In this document: positions 1-7,543 of the stretch, piece by piece
Numbering within the stretch: the stretch's first letter is position 1
Layout: each line of letters opens with the position of its first letter
DNA from: Patescibacteria group bacterium
GTDB taxonomy: Bacteria > Patescibacteriota > Patescibacteriia > UBA9570
NCBI GenBank assembly: GCA_024277435.1
Contig: JAJRVJ010000002.1
Location: forward strand, 1 to 34,748
Length of the DNA stretch: 34,748 bases
Direction: 5' to 3'
The notes under the pieces: generated by a model
What the model was told of the DNA's origin: nothing
The model's input: only the letters and a program-made list of their open reading frames with translations
The model's database searches: none
Program-made: the position numbers and the translations under genes

Positions 1-73
1 TCGCTCGTTTGCTCTTCTGTGCGCGTATTCCTGATTCTATTATTTGTCGTTCGAAGTATGTTAGTTTAGCCAT
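1..73 (-). CDS. Partial CDS at window edge, possible IS30-like transposase N-terminus
   Basis: The minus strand opens with ATG at 73 and runs off the left edge after 24 codons, reading MAKLTYFERQIIESGIRAQK and then SKRA. A pattern of L-T-x-x-E-R-Q-x-I-E followed by a basic stretch is what the first helices of the helix-turn-helix of IS30-family transposases look like, so I read it as the start of a transposase cut by the edge. The frame stays open upstream to base 289, so a longer form starting at GTG 250 (83 codons so far) is possible; that extra part matches nothing I recognise. Twenty-four residues are too few for a firm family call. Assembly breaks at insertion sequences are common, which fits. 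Confidence 0.4.
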   Translation of the reverse strand, partial: MAKLTYFERQIIESGIRAQKSKRA

Positions 74-155
74 AGACCCATAGGTTATAGGGTCATTACT
101 ATATTGTCTTACAGGTGGGGCATTATGTTTAGAATTCGGCACGTGCCTTATAGCA

Positions 156-184
156 TTGACAAAACAATCTTTTTTCAGTACAAT
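156..184 (+). promoter_or_regulatory. Consensus-type sigma70 promoter
   Basis: TTGACA at 156-161 and TACAAT at 179-184 are separated by exactly 17 bases. It points right, towards the GC-rich gene starting at 408, and would give a leader of about 215 bases. It lies in AT-rich DNA antisense to the open edge frame, so it could also be chance or belong to a mobile element. Confidence 0.45.
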
Positions 185-334
185 GTTCAACAATTTATCT
201 GCAGTCAAATTTGGTCTGCTATTAGTACTGTCACCATTTTTATGTAACACGAGGTGGACTCTAGTAGTAGGCTTGTTTTGGCACGGCCATTACATCCTGC
301 CCTTTACATAAAATTCAGCAAGACTAACAAACAA

Positions 335-343
335 CCCCCCCCC
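335..343. repeat. Nine-base poly-C tract
   Basis: A run of nine C stands 65 bases upstream of the 408 gene, in an otherwise AT-rich stretch close to where the base composition changes. Such tracts slip in replication and in sequencing. The rest of 74-393 holds the promoter above, a 10-bp palindrome GGCACGTGCC at 138-147, and nothing else I can name. Confidence 0.6.
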
Positions 344-393
344 TACATGAGGACAGTTCCTAGTAATTTGGTTCTGGTTCCCAAGCACCTGAA

Positions 394-399
394 GAGAGG
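394..399 (+). promoter_or_regulatory. Shine-Dalgarno site (GAGAGG) for the MopE-like gene
   Basis: GAGAGG lies 8 bases before the ATG at 408 and decides that start. It matters because the AT-rich genes of this window mostly lack such sites. Confidence 0.7.
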
Positions 400-407
400 T
401 TTCTGAG

Positions 408-2672
408 ATGCGTAATCCCCTTCTGAGTCTGATGGCGGCCTTCGTGGTTGCTTTCCTCGGCCTGCCGGTTTCGGCCCTGGCCACCACCTCCTGCCCCTTC
501 ACCCCAGTGCACGCGACGGACAATGTCGCGGCGTCTGGATTCGACGCCAACGCGGACAACGCGGCGGATGGTGACGTGAGCTCGTACACGACTCCCAGCT
601 ACACGGGAGCTTACATCGAGTTCTACAACGACACTAGCGCTGAGTTTGAGGCGGTGGAGATCACCACCTATGTCTCGGGCAGTTGCTCGGGCACGGTGGA
701 CCTGACCCTGGCGTACGATGCCACGGGTTCGGGGAGCTTCACTACCTGGGGCTCGCAGTCCTTCACTATGTCGGACGGCGGCAGCGCTGAGTTCGACCTC
801 ACCTCGTCCCCGGTGACCACCACCCACTGGCGGATCACCTTCGACAGCTACTCGAGTTGCACGCCGGGTATCTACGAGTTTACTCAGTCCTTGGCGGATT
901 GTGACGGTGACGGTGAGAACGACACCGATAATGGTGGCGACGACTGCGATGATGATGACAGCTCCATCAACACCAGCGCTACGGAAACGTGCGATGGCGT
1001 GGATGAGGACTGCGACGGTACGGTCGACAACGGCTTCGACGCTGACTCCGACGGGGTGACTACCTGTGGGTCCGACGGGATCCCCAGCACTTCCGACGAC
1101 GACTGCGACGACACAGACAGCAGTCAGTTCCCCGGCAACACGGAGACGTGTGACGCCGTGGACAATGACTGCGACGGCGATATCGACAACGGCTTCGACG
1201 CGGACGGCGATGGCTACACCACCTGCGGTGCGGACGGGGTGGCTTCCACCTCGGACGACGACTGTGACGACGGGGCGGCTTCCACTTACCCCGGCGCTGC
1301 CGATTCCTGCGATGGAGTGGACAGCGACTGCGACGGAACGGTTGAAGTAGACGGTGACGGTGACGGATCGTACGACTGCGACGACTGCGACGATGCAGAC
1401 GCCAACAACTTCCCCGGCAACAGCGAAAGCTGCGACGGCGTGGACAACAACTGCGACGGTTCGCCCGAAGCAGATGAAGTTGACTCCGACGGCGATGGCC
1501 AAATGGAGTGCGACGGCGACTGTGATGACGGTGATGATACCGTGTACACAGGCGCCACCGAGCTCTGCGACGGTCAGGACAACGACTGCGACGGAGTCCT
1601 CTGGGATGATGAAGTGGATCTCGACGAGGACGGCTACGTCGTCTGCCAAGAGGATGCCGATGGCTGGGACGGGGATAGCTCCCCTACCGGCTATGAGGAC
1701 TGTGACGACGACAACCTCGACATCAACCCCGGCGCCACCGAGATCACCTACGACGGCGTGGACAACGACTGCGACAGCTCCACCCTCGACGATGATCTCG
1801 ACGAGGACGGCTTCAACGTGGACAACGACTGCGACGACGGAGATGCCGATGTCAACCCCGACGCGGAAGAGCTCTGCAACGGCTTCGACGACAACTGCGA
1901 CGAGCAGGTCGACGAGGGTTACCCCGACGACAACGCCAATGGCATCGCCGACTGTCAGGAGACTGACGATGACGAGGACGGCTGGGCCGAGTTCGAGGGC
2001 GATTGCAACGACAACGACGCGACGGTTCACCCCGACGCCGAGGAGTTGTGCGACCTCATCGACAACAACTGCAACGAGCAGGTGGATGAGGGCTTCGACG
2101 CGGACGGCGATGGCTACTTCGACGCCGTGGAATGCTCGTACGGAGCGGACTGCGACGACGTAGATGCTGACGTCAACCCCGATGCCGAGGAGCTCTGCAA
2201 CGGTTTCGATGACACCTGCAACGGTGTGATCGACGAGGGCTTCGACCAGGACTTCGACGGGTTCACCATCTGTCAGGACTACTGCGACGATACGGACGAC
2301 ACCATTTACCCTGGTGCGCTTGACGAGTGCGGTGACGGTGTGGACTCGGACTGTGACGGCTTCGTGGAGGAGGATGCCGACAATGACGGCTACTTCAACT
2401 GCGATCCACAGGAGTGCGACGACACGGACGACACTGTCTACGAAGGCGCCGAGGAGATCTGCGACGATCTCATCGACCAGGACTGCGACGGAGTCGATGA
2501 GGAGTGCGAGCTCATCATCGAGATCGCGCCGACGCCCACCATGGTGACCGGCAGCGGTTGCATGTCCGCAAGGGCAGACATCGCCGCTCCCGTCCAGTTC
2601 GGGAGCAACGGTTACATGGGTTGGGTCTTGCTGGTCCTGTGTTTGGTGCTTCCGCGAAGGCGGCGGCGCTAA
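408..2672 (+). CDS. Secreted MopE-like Cys/Asp-repeat protein with MYXO-CTERM-like tail
   Basis: This 754-aa exported protein begins with a signal peptide (about residues 1-26, cleavage near SALA-TT). Residues 27-163 form a beta-rich, Ser/Thr/Tyr-rich domain that could be a galactose-binding-like (F5/8C type) fold. From 164 to about 698 there are about eleven tandem units of the type CDGxDNDCDG followed by DxDGDGY and CDDxD, the pattern of the MopE putative metal-binding motif family and of calcium-binding thrombospondin-3 repeats. The tail has Gly-Cys near 716, a hydrophobic span near 728-748 and ends in PRRRRR, like MYXO-CTERM sorting signals that anchor proteins at the surface of myxobacteria. 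Base composition is very GC-rich, unlike genes beyond 4.8 kb. The role is probably metal- or calcium-stabilised surface adhesion or binding; the ligand is unknown. Confidence 0.85.
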   Translation: MRNPLLSLMAAFVVAFLGLPVSALATTSCPFTPVHATDNVAASGFDANADNAADGDVSSYTTPSYTGAYIEFYNDTSAEFEAVEITTYVSGSCSGTVDLTLAYDATGSGSFTTWGSQSFTMSDGGSAEFDLTSSPVTTTHWRITFDSYSSCTPGIYEFTQSLADCDGDGENDTDNGGDDCDDDDSSINTSATETCDGVDEDCDGTVDNGFDADSDGVTTCGSDGIPSTSDDDCDDTDSSQFPGNTETCDAVDNDCDGDIDNGFDADGDGYTTCGADGVASTSDDDCDDGAASTYPGAADSCDGVDSDCDGTVEVDGDGDGSYDCDDCDDADANNFPGNSESCDGVDNNCDGSPEADEVDSDGDGQMECDGDCDDGDDTVYTGATELCDGQDNDCDGVLWDDEVDLDEDGYVVCQEDADGWDGDSSPTGYEDCDDDNLDINPGATEITYDGVDNDCDSSTLDDDLDEDGFNVDNDCDDGDADVNPDAEELCNGFDDNCDEQVDEGYPDDNANGIADCQETDDDEDGWAEFEGDCNDNDATVHPDAEELCDLIDNNCNEQVDEGFDADGDGYFDAVECSYGADCDDVDADVNPDAEELCNGFDDTCNGVIDEGFDQDFDGFTICQDYCDDTDDTIYPGALDECGDGVDSDCDGFVEEDADNDGYFNCDPQECDDTDDTVYEGAEEICDDLIDQDCDGVDEECELIIEIAPTPTMVTGSGCMSARADIAAPVQFGSNGYMGWVLLVLCLVLPRRRRR

Positions 2673-2691
2673 GCCGGGGAGACCCGGGTTT

Positions 2692-2730
2692 GGGGAGTTG
2701 GTGGACTGTATTTTAGTTCGCCGACTCCCC
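2692..2730 (+). terminator. Hairpin after the MopE-like gene
   Basis: GGGGAGTTGG at 2692-2701 pairs with CCGACTCCCC at 2721-2730 (ten pairs, one G-T) around a 19-base loop, 20 bases after the stop codon. A smaller hairpin, CCGGG-GAGA-CCCGG, sits at 2674-2687. The T-run is poor (ATTTTT only at 2744-2750), so termination strength is uncertain. Confidence 0.5.
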
Positions 2731-2765
2731 TGCCCATCCCTACTATTTTTATGAATTACTTACAG

Positions 2766-2796
2766 TAATACGTTCAAAAATATTCAATAATACGTT
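2766..2796 (+). repeat. Direct repeat TAATACGTT x2, operator-like
   Basis: TAATACGTT occurs at 2766-2774 and again at 2788-2796. The starts are 22 bases apart, close to two turns of the helix, so a dimeric regulator could bind both on one face. The site lies in the AT-rich gap between the two GC-rich genes, 108 bases before the second. No convincing -35/-10 pair could be assigned there. Confidence 0.4.
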
Positions 2797-2891
2797 ATTT
2801 AATATTTTGGGATGTATTAACAGACCATAAAAACAGAAATCAAAAAATCACAATCTAGCCAGAAGGAATCATCCTATCCTGACACAGCTCT

Positions 2892-2897
2892 GAGGAG
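2892..2897 (+). promoter_or_regulatory. Shine-Dalgarno site (GAGGAG) for the 589-aa gene
   Basis: GAGGAG lies 6 bases before ATG 2904 and fixes that start. Confidence 0.75.
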
Positions 2898-2903
2898 AGT
2901 TCG

Positions 2904-4673
2904 ATGAATACCAAGTACAACGTCCGGTGGCTTCTGTCGCTGATGTGCGGCGTCTTCGCGATGCTGATCTGCCTATCCCCCACCACGGCGCTGGCTGAGG
3001 AGACTGCCACGATCACTATCCGGGACGAAATCCCGGCCCCTGGCTACTACGCCGGCGGGATCGAGGTGGAGACGGATACGACACCCAGTACCGGCTGCTC
3101 ACCCACCCTGCCCGAGGCCCACGTGGCACTGAAGGGTGCGGGCGATGTGCCGGTGCCGGTGAAGGCTGATACCATCTTCGCGATCGGCGTCTATCAGCCG
3201 AACGTGATGGAACCCGGTATCTACGAGTTGGTTCCCAACTCCTGTCGGCATTTGTCGGGCGTGGCTGAGGGAGACCCCCCAGTCTTCTACCCGATCACCG
3301 ACCCGCCGCTCCAGCGGCCGATGATCGGGTTCACCGTCTACAACACCGTGCCGCGGCCCAATGTCTGGGTGGCGGCGATGGCGGTAGACAGTGATCCGCG
3401 CCCGGAAACGTGCGCGGATGAGTTGCCGCTGGACTTTGCGCGGATGCTGCCGCTCGAGGCGGTAGAGGATTTCCGCGTGGGCACCGGGTATACCGGAAAG
3501 TTCTTCGTGGGAACCTACTACTACTCGGGCCGCGGCAAGACCGTCAAGCTCCTGGCAGACAGCTGCCGAGAGATCGACGGCGCGCTGGCCGATATCGACG
3601 AGACGGTGTATTCCGTCCCGTTTTACGACGGCACCCTCGTCATCACTCCGCCGCGCAAGCAGCCGCGTACGTTCCCCTCCCTTCGGGTGCAGGAGTACGA
3701 CGCGGCCGATTACACGGTGCTGATGTGGAAGGGTCACATCAAGTGTAGCGAGATTAACCCCGGTGCCGTCATGGGTCGCTTCGGCTTCCCGCCGCGTGGC
3801 GAGGATGACAGCGTCCGCGCGGTGTGGGCTGGCGACTACACCCTGGCTACGTACATGAGGTACGGTGAAAGCCAGCTCGTGTACCAGGGTGCTTGCCAGC
3901 ACGTCACCGTCGGGTTCAACGAGGAGGTGCGCTACCGGCCGAACTTGTCCCTCAACCAGGAGATGGCCGAGCGCTACTTTCGTGAGTGGGACAGCATTCC
4001 CATGGAGGGAAACCTCTTGTTCGGTGCTGGCCTGCGGTTCGATGATCCGCGCGAAGGTGTGGTGGTGAGCTCCGGCCTTACGGTTGTGGGCAAGATGGCG
4101 CCGATTCCCACCTACTGGTTAGACGCAGATCCCGACTGGACGGCCGGCTACCAGTTCATGGTGGACTTGCGGAAGTTCGCTGCCTACAACCCGGCGCTGA
4201 GCTGGGGGATTGGCGGTTTCATGCAGAAGCAGCTGCACCACCAGAGTGATGCTGGTATGATTGAGGCGCAGTTCGACCTCGGGCTGATGCTGGGTACCGG
4301 AGCGCATGGCGCGAGCTGTGCCTACGACAGCACGGTTGAGGACTTCGACCTGCGCTGCTACGGTCCGCTCAGTGCTGAGGGTTCGATCCCGGCCGGGTTC
4401 AGCAGCTTCTACGGTGGCTTCACGGCTGCCGTGGGGTTTCGCTGGAATGTGGATAACTCCGGCTGGTACATCGGTGCGGACGTCTGGGGTATGCTCCAGT
4501 TGTACATGCCGATGAATTACGCCACCGAGTCTGGACTCACGGCTGGAGGTGCGAACCAGGCCGAGGTGTTGCTCAGCGACGGCACCACGGTGAGCGTGCC
4601 GTACCGCTGGCGGCAGGGCCTCATCCCCGGCGGGATGATCGTGCCCGCCATCTCGGTGGGGCGCCGGTTCTAG
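2904..4673 (+). CDS. Exported protein of unknown function, possible outer-membrane protein
   Basis: The 589-aa product starts with a basic N-terminus and a hydrophobic signal segment, cleaved probably after ALA near residue 31. I recognise no family. Residues 32-330 contain paired Cys residues within repeats of similar layout (ETCADELP, SCREIDG, KCSEINPG, ACQHVT), suggesting three or more related beta domains with disulfides. The last 220 residues alternate hydrophobic and polar residues, are rich in Gly, Tyr and Trp, and end in ISVGRRF; a C-terminal Phe after such strands is typical of beta-barrel outer-membrane proteins. That would need an outer membrane, which Patescibacteria are not thought to have. 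Composition is GC-rich like the preceding gene, so the two probably share an origin. Confidence 0.75.
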   Translation: MNTKYNVRWLLSLMCGVFAMLICLSPTTALAEETATITIRDEIPAPGYYAGGIEVETDTTPSTGCSPTLPEAHVALKGAGDVPVPVKADTIFAIGVYQPNVMEPGIYELVPNSCRHLSGVAEGDPPVFYPITDPPLQRPMIGFTVYNTVPRPNVWVAAMAVDSDPRPETCADELPLDFARMLPLEAVEDFRVGTGYTGKFFVGTYYYSGRGKTVKLLADSCREIDGALADIDETVYSVPFYDGTLVITPPRKQPRTFPSLRVQEYDAADYTVLMWKGHIKCSEINPGAVMGRFGFPPRGEDDSVRAVWAGDYTLATYMRYGESQLVYQGACQHVTVGFNEEVRYRPNLSLNQEMAERYFREWDSIPMEGNLLFGAGLRFDDPREGVVVSSGLTVVGKMAPIPTYWLDADPDWTAGYQFMVDLRKFAAYNPALSWGIGGFMQKQLHHQSDAGMIEAQFDLGLMLGTGAHGASCAYDSTVEDFDLRCYGPLSAEGSIPAGFSSFYGGFTAAVGFRWNVDNSGWYIGADVWGMLQLYMPMNYATESGLTAGGANQAEVLLSDGTTVSVPYRWRQGLIPGGMIVPAISVGRRF

Positions 4674-4679
4674 AAAAGT

Positions 4680-4748
4680 AAGGAGGATAAAAGAGGGGTG
4701 GCCGACAATTCAGTCAGTCACCCCTCCGTCCTTATATCTATCTACTAA
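4680..4748 (+). other. Orphan perfect Shine-Dalgarno with 16-codon GTG frame
   Basis: AAGGAGG at 4680-4686 begins six bases after the preceding stop. The only start at reach is GTG 4698, giving 16 codons up to TAA at 4746-4748. It may be the remnant of a third gene cut off at the end of the GC-rich island, or a chance sequence inside the 3' untranslated region, since a terminator-like hairpin overlaps it. Confidence 0.3.
4693..4726 (+). terminator. Terminator-like hairpin ending the GC-rich island
   Basis: GAGGGGTG at 4693-4700 pairs perfectly with CACCCCTC at 4719-4726, with an 18-base loop, 20 bases after the stop of the 589-aa gene. The tail CGTCCTTATAT is only weakly U-rich. Confidence 0.5.
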
Positions 4749-4773
4749 GGTAATTATAAGAACGGTATTAAAA

Positions 4774-4809
4774 ATAAGAACCTACCATTCATTCATGGTA
4801 GGTTCTTAT
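4774..4809 (-). terminator. Rho-independent terminator of the M23 peptidase gene
   Basis: ATAAGAACCTACCA at 4774-4787 and its exact complement at 4796-4809 form a 14-bp stem with an 8-base loop. On the minus strand the stem is followed by TTTTT, and it lies 23 bases past the peptidase stop, so it reads as a strong intrinsic terminator for that gene. It also marks the first clear sequence of the AT-rich genome. Confidence 0.85.
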
Positions 4810-4832
4810 GTGTGTAGAGTTATAATTTCTAT

Positions 4833-6125
4833 TCACGGCAAGTACAGTAATGGATCTACGGGAATATTATTTAAGCGCACGCCAAAATGGACATGTGGTC
4901 CGGTTGTAAATTTTCCAGCACCAGGGGTTCCAGGGGTTCCGCCAACAGCCGCAATAGTTTGACCCTTTTCTACTACTTGCTCCGGCTCAACATATATAGC
5001 ACTTACATGGGCGTACATTGTAGAGTAACCTTCTGGATGCACTATAGTTACATAAGCAAAATTGGGAGTACCGTCAAATTTTGTTATGGCAACCACACCG
5101 CTATCCGCGGCTTTTACAGGAGTTCCCTGAGATGAAGCAATGTCAATGGCATCATGTTGAAAATATCGCCGATAAATATATGCCGGATCACGAAATGTTG
5201 TTGTAATGACGCCGCGCACTGGCCAATCGGGATTAAATTCTGTTGGCAGTGTAATAGGCTTGCTTGTGGAGGTATTCGTGTTAGTATCTTGATCGCCAGC
5301 AGGGTTACTTGCTTTTTTTAGGCTTGTAAGTTCATCTAATGTTTTACGAGCACTTTTCTCGAGTGTAGTTAAGGACGAGTTTATTTCTGCCTGCTCTGCC
5401 TGAATTTCGGCTACGAGGGCCTTGAATTTCTCTTCATCCTCTTCAACCTCGGTTTTAAGATTTTCTTTTACAGCTATTTGGCTTGATAACGTTTCTTCTT
5501 GTACTACAAGCTCTACCTTTTTTTCTTTTTGATCTTCACGATTATCTTTAAGGTCAATCTTCTCTTCTTGTAGCTCAGCTTTTAAATCCTGAAGATCATT
5601 AAGTGTAGATTTAAATTCTGAATTTACCGACTCTGTATATTGTATGGATGCAGATACTTCAGACAGTGTATTATTGCCAGCTAACCGTTCAAGGTAGGTT
5701 TGATTATCAAAGCGGTGTAGCTCAACAATAAGATCACCAATTTGATCTTTTTTATCATCAACATCCACTTCGGTATCGTTGATTTCAATTTGCAGAATTT
5801 CAATAGAGGCATCAAGTTCTTCAATCTTATTTTCAGTAGCTTCTTTTTCGGTTTCTACACGGCCTATGTTTGCATCTAATACTTCAAGTTGACTCTCAAG
5901 TGTTAATGCCTCCTGTTGCTTGGATTTGATATTTTCTTTATATACGGTAACTTTGTCTTGTAGTTCACTGTAGTTTTTTTGGCGCTTATCAATTTTTGAT
6001 TGCAATTTATCTAGCGCAGATTGTTTCGAATCAATATCGGCTTGCTCTACAGAATGCACTGATAGCGGCGCAATAAGTAGCGCAATAATGAGAATTCGTA
6101 CAATTGTTGTTAAGTTACTTTTCAT
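4833..6125 (-). CDS. Coiled-coil M23 metallopeptidase (EnvC/NlpD-like murein hydrolase)
   Basis: The 430-aa protein has a signal peptide (about 1-25), a long Lys/Glu/Gln-rich coiled coil from about 27 to 270, a short Thr/Ser linker and a C-terminal LytM/M23 domain. The zinc-site signatures HDAID (near 325) and HVHFG (near 410) are both present, so the fold should be catalytically competent: cleavage of peptide bridges in peptidoglycan during growth or division. The layout matches EnvC-like proteins, in which the coiled coil places or restrains the hydrolase. The gene follows gltX by 8 bases but has its own -10 box inside the end of gltX, and a strong terminator behind it. M23 membership is clear; whether it is an enzyme or an activator is not. 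Confidence 0.92.
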   Translation of the reverse strand: MKSNLTTIVRILIIALLIAPLSVHSVEQADIDSKQSALDKLQSKIDKRQKNYSELQDKVTVYKENIKSKQQEALTLESQLEVLDANIGRVETEKEATENKIEELDASIEILQIEINDTEVDVDDKKDQIGDLIVELHRFDNQTYLERLAGNNTLSEVSASIQYTESVNSEFKSTLNDLQDLKAELQEEKIDLKDNREDQKEKKVELVVQEETLSSQIAVKENLKTEVEEDEEKFKALVAEIQAEQAEINSSLTTLEKSARKTLDELTSLKKASNPAGDQDTNTNTSTSKPITLPTEFNPDWPVRGVITTTFRDPAYIYRRYFQHDAIDIASSQGTPVKAADSGVVAITKFDGTPNFAYVTIVHPEGYSTMYAHVSAIYVEPEQVVEKGQTIAAVGGTPGTPGAGKFTTGPHVHFGVRLNNIPVDPLLYLP

Positions 6126-6132
6126 AGGGTGT

Positions 6133-6138
6133 ATTATA
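6133..6138 (-). promoter_or_regulatory. Extended -10 box (TGC-TATAAT) of the M23 gene
   Basis: On the minus strand TATAAT, preceded by TGC, ends 7 bases before the ATG at 6125, so the mRNA should start at or next to the start codon. There is no Shine-Dalgarno and no clear -35. The box overlaps the gltX stop region. Confidence 0.65.
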
Positions 6139-7543
6139 GCAAAGATATAGCTTTTTTTATACGTTGCAACGTAGCTTCTTTTCCTAACACACTAGCTACT
6201 TCAAATGGCGATGGTGAAGCTTTTGTTCCGGTTAGTGAGTATCGTAATGGCCAGAGAACGTCGCCATTGCCAAATGGTTGGTCTTTAATCCATGTGATTA
6301 TTATTGTGTTCATATGCTCTGCAGTCCAATCCTCAATTTTCTCTAGTTCATCATGAACGAGTTGTAAGTAATTTTTTGTGTCTTCAGCACTATTCTTTTT
6401 CCAAATTAAATCTTCAGTAGAATATTCAAGTGTTTCTGAAAAAAAGAATTTTGTCCCCTCTTCAATGTCAGAAAAGCGTTTAAGACGTTCTTGCTCTAGT
6501 GCTACAATTTTTGTGAGATATTCAGTGGATTGATCGTCTGGTAGATATGGCTTGCAAGCTGCGAGTAGATCTTCTACCGACATATTTCGAATGTAGTGCC
6601 CGTTATACCAATCGAGTTTCTCGGTATCGAATATCGGATTAGCAGTGTTGATGTTTGTAAGTTCAAATACCTTAATGAGTTCTTCGGTGGTAAAGAATTC
6701 TTCTTCCGTTTTCGGATTCCAGCCAAGAAATGCAATGAAGTTAATAACTGCTTCAGGTAGGTATCCCTGATCTCTATATTCTAGCAAGGAAGCTGCGCCT
6801 TCACGCTTCGATAGCTTTCCGCCACCCTTATTGATAAATAGAGAGAGATGGGCAAATTTTGGTGGCTCCCAACCAAATGCTTTATACAGTACAATGTGTT
6901 TTGGTGTTGAAGGAATCCACTCTTCACCACGAATAACATATGTAACTTCGCTATCATGGTCGTCTACAACATTTGCTAAATGATATGTTGGAAATCCATC
7001 AGACTTTAATAATACCTGATCATCAAGTTCAGAATTATTAAATGTAATATCGCCTCGAACAAGGTCGTTTACTGTAACACTCCCCTCTTGCGGTATGTTT
7101 AAACGCACAACATGAGATTCTCCGGCACTAATTTTATCTGCAACTTCTTCAGCAGAAAGTTTAGCGCAGGTTTTATCATATTTAGGCGCTCGGTTTTTCT
7201 TGCGTTGTAATTGACGCATTGTTTCAAGGCGCTCAGGTGAACAGAAGCAATTATATGCCTTTCCGGCATCAATCAACATTTGAGCATGCTCTCGATAGAT
7301 ATCTGTGCGTGATGATTGATATATTACATCACCGTCCCATTCCATGCTTAGCCAGCGGAGCCCTTCAAATATACTCTCCTCGGCATCTTCCTTATAGCGT
7401 GATTGATCCGTATCTTCAATGCGAAGAATAAACTTTCCATTATGTTTGCGCGCCCAGAGATATGCGTAAAGGGCTGTACGAGCCCCACCAATATGGAGGT
7501 TACCAGTTGGTGATGGAGCGAATCGAGTGACAACGTTTTTCAT
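6134..7543 (-). CDS. gltX: Glutamyl-tRNA synthetase
   Basis: This 469-aa cytoplasmic class I synthetase charges tRNA-Glu. The N-terminal signature FAPSPTGNLHIGG carries the HIGH motif, and KLSKREG near residue 243 is the KMSKS motif. The Cys-x-Cys at YNCFCSPE near residue 100 is part of the zinc-binding region found in many GluRSs. The tail after about 330 matches the helical anticodon-binding region. Length is normal. The start ATG overlaps the stop of the upstream glycosyltransferase gene (ATGA), so the two are translationally coupled. Whether it also charges tRNA-Gln (non-discriminating, with GatCAB) cannot be told from this window. Confidence 0.97.
   Translation of the reverse strand: MKNVVTRFAPSPTGNLHIGGARTALYAYLWARKHNGKFILRIEDTDQSRYKEDAEESIFEGLRWLSMEWDGDVIYQSSRTDIYREHAQMLIDAGKAYNCFCSPERLETMRQLQRKKNRAPKYDKTCAKLSAEEVADKISAGESHVVRLNIPQEGSVTVNDLVRGDITFNNSELDDQVLLKSDGFPTYHLANVVDDHDSEVTYVIRGEEWIPSTPKHIVLYKAFGWEPPKFAHLSLFINKGGGKLSKREGAASLLEYRDQGYLPEAVINFIAFLGWNPKTEEEFFTTEELIKVFELTNINTANPIFDTEKLDWYNGHYIRNMSVEDLLAACKPYLPDDQSTEYLTKIVALEQERLKRFSDIEEGTKFFFSETLEYSTEDLIWKKNSAEDTKNYLQLVHDELEKIEDWTAEHMNTIIITWIKDQPFGNGDVLWPLRYSLTGTKASPSPFEVASVLGKEATLQRIKKAISLL

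Noticed and set aside
132-143. GAATTCGGCACG, resembling the EcoRI adaptor of old cDNA libraries
   Set aside because: Only 12 bases match and the following bases form a genomic palindrome (GGCACGTGCC). No vector sequence surrounds it.
360-2030. 556-codon minus-strand open frame rich in Val and Ala
   Set aside because: It is the mirror of the GC-rich Asp/Gly repeats of the MopE-like gene (GAC read as GTC). It has no Shine-Dalgarno or start context, and its repeats merely follow those of the sense gene.
898-2500. Repetitive DNA that could be mistaken for a repeat array or CRISPR
   Set aside because: The units are codon-phased, vary at third positions and encode CDGxDNDCDG protein repeats; there are no identical repeats with constant spacers.
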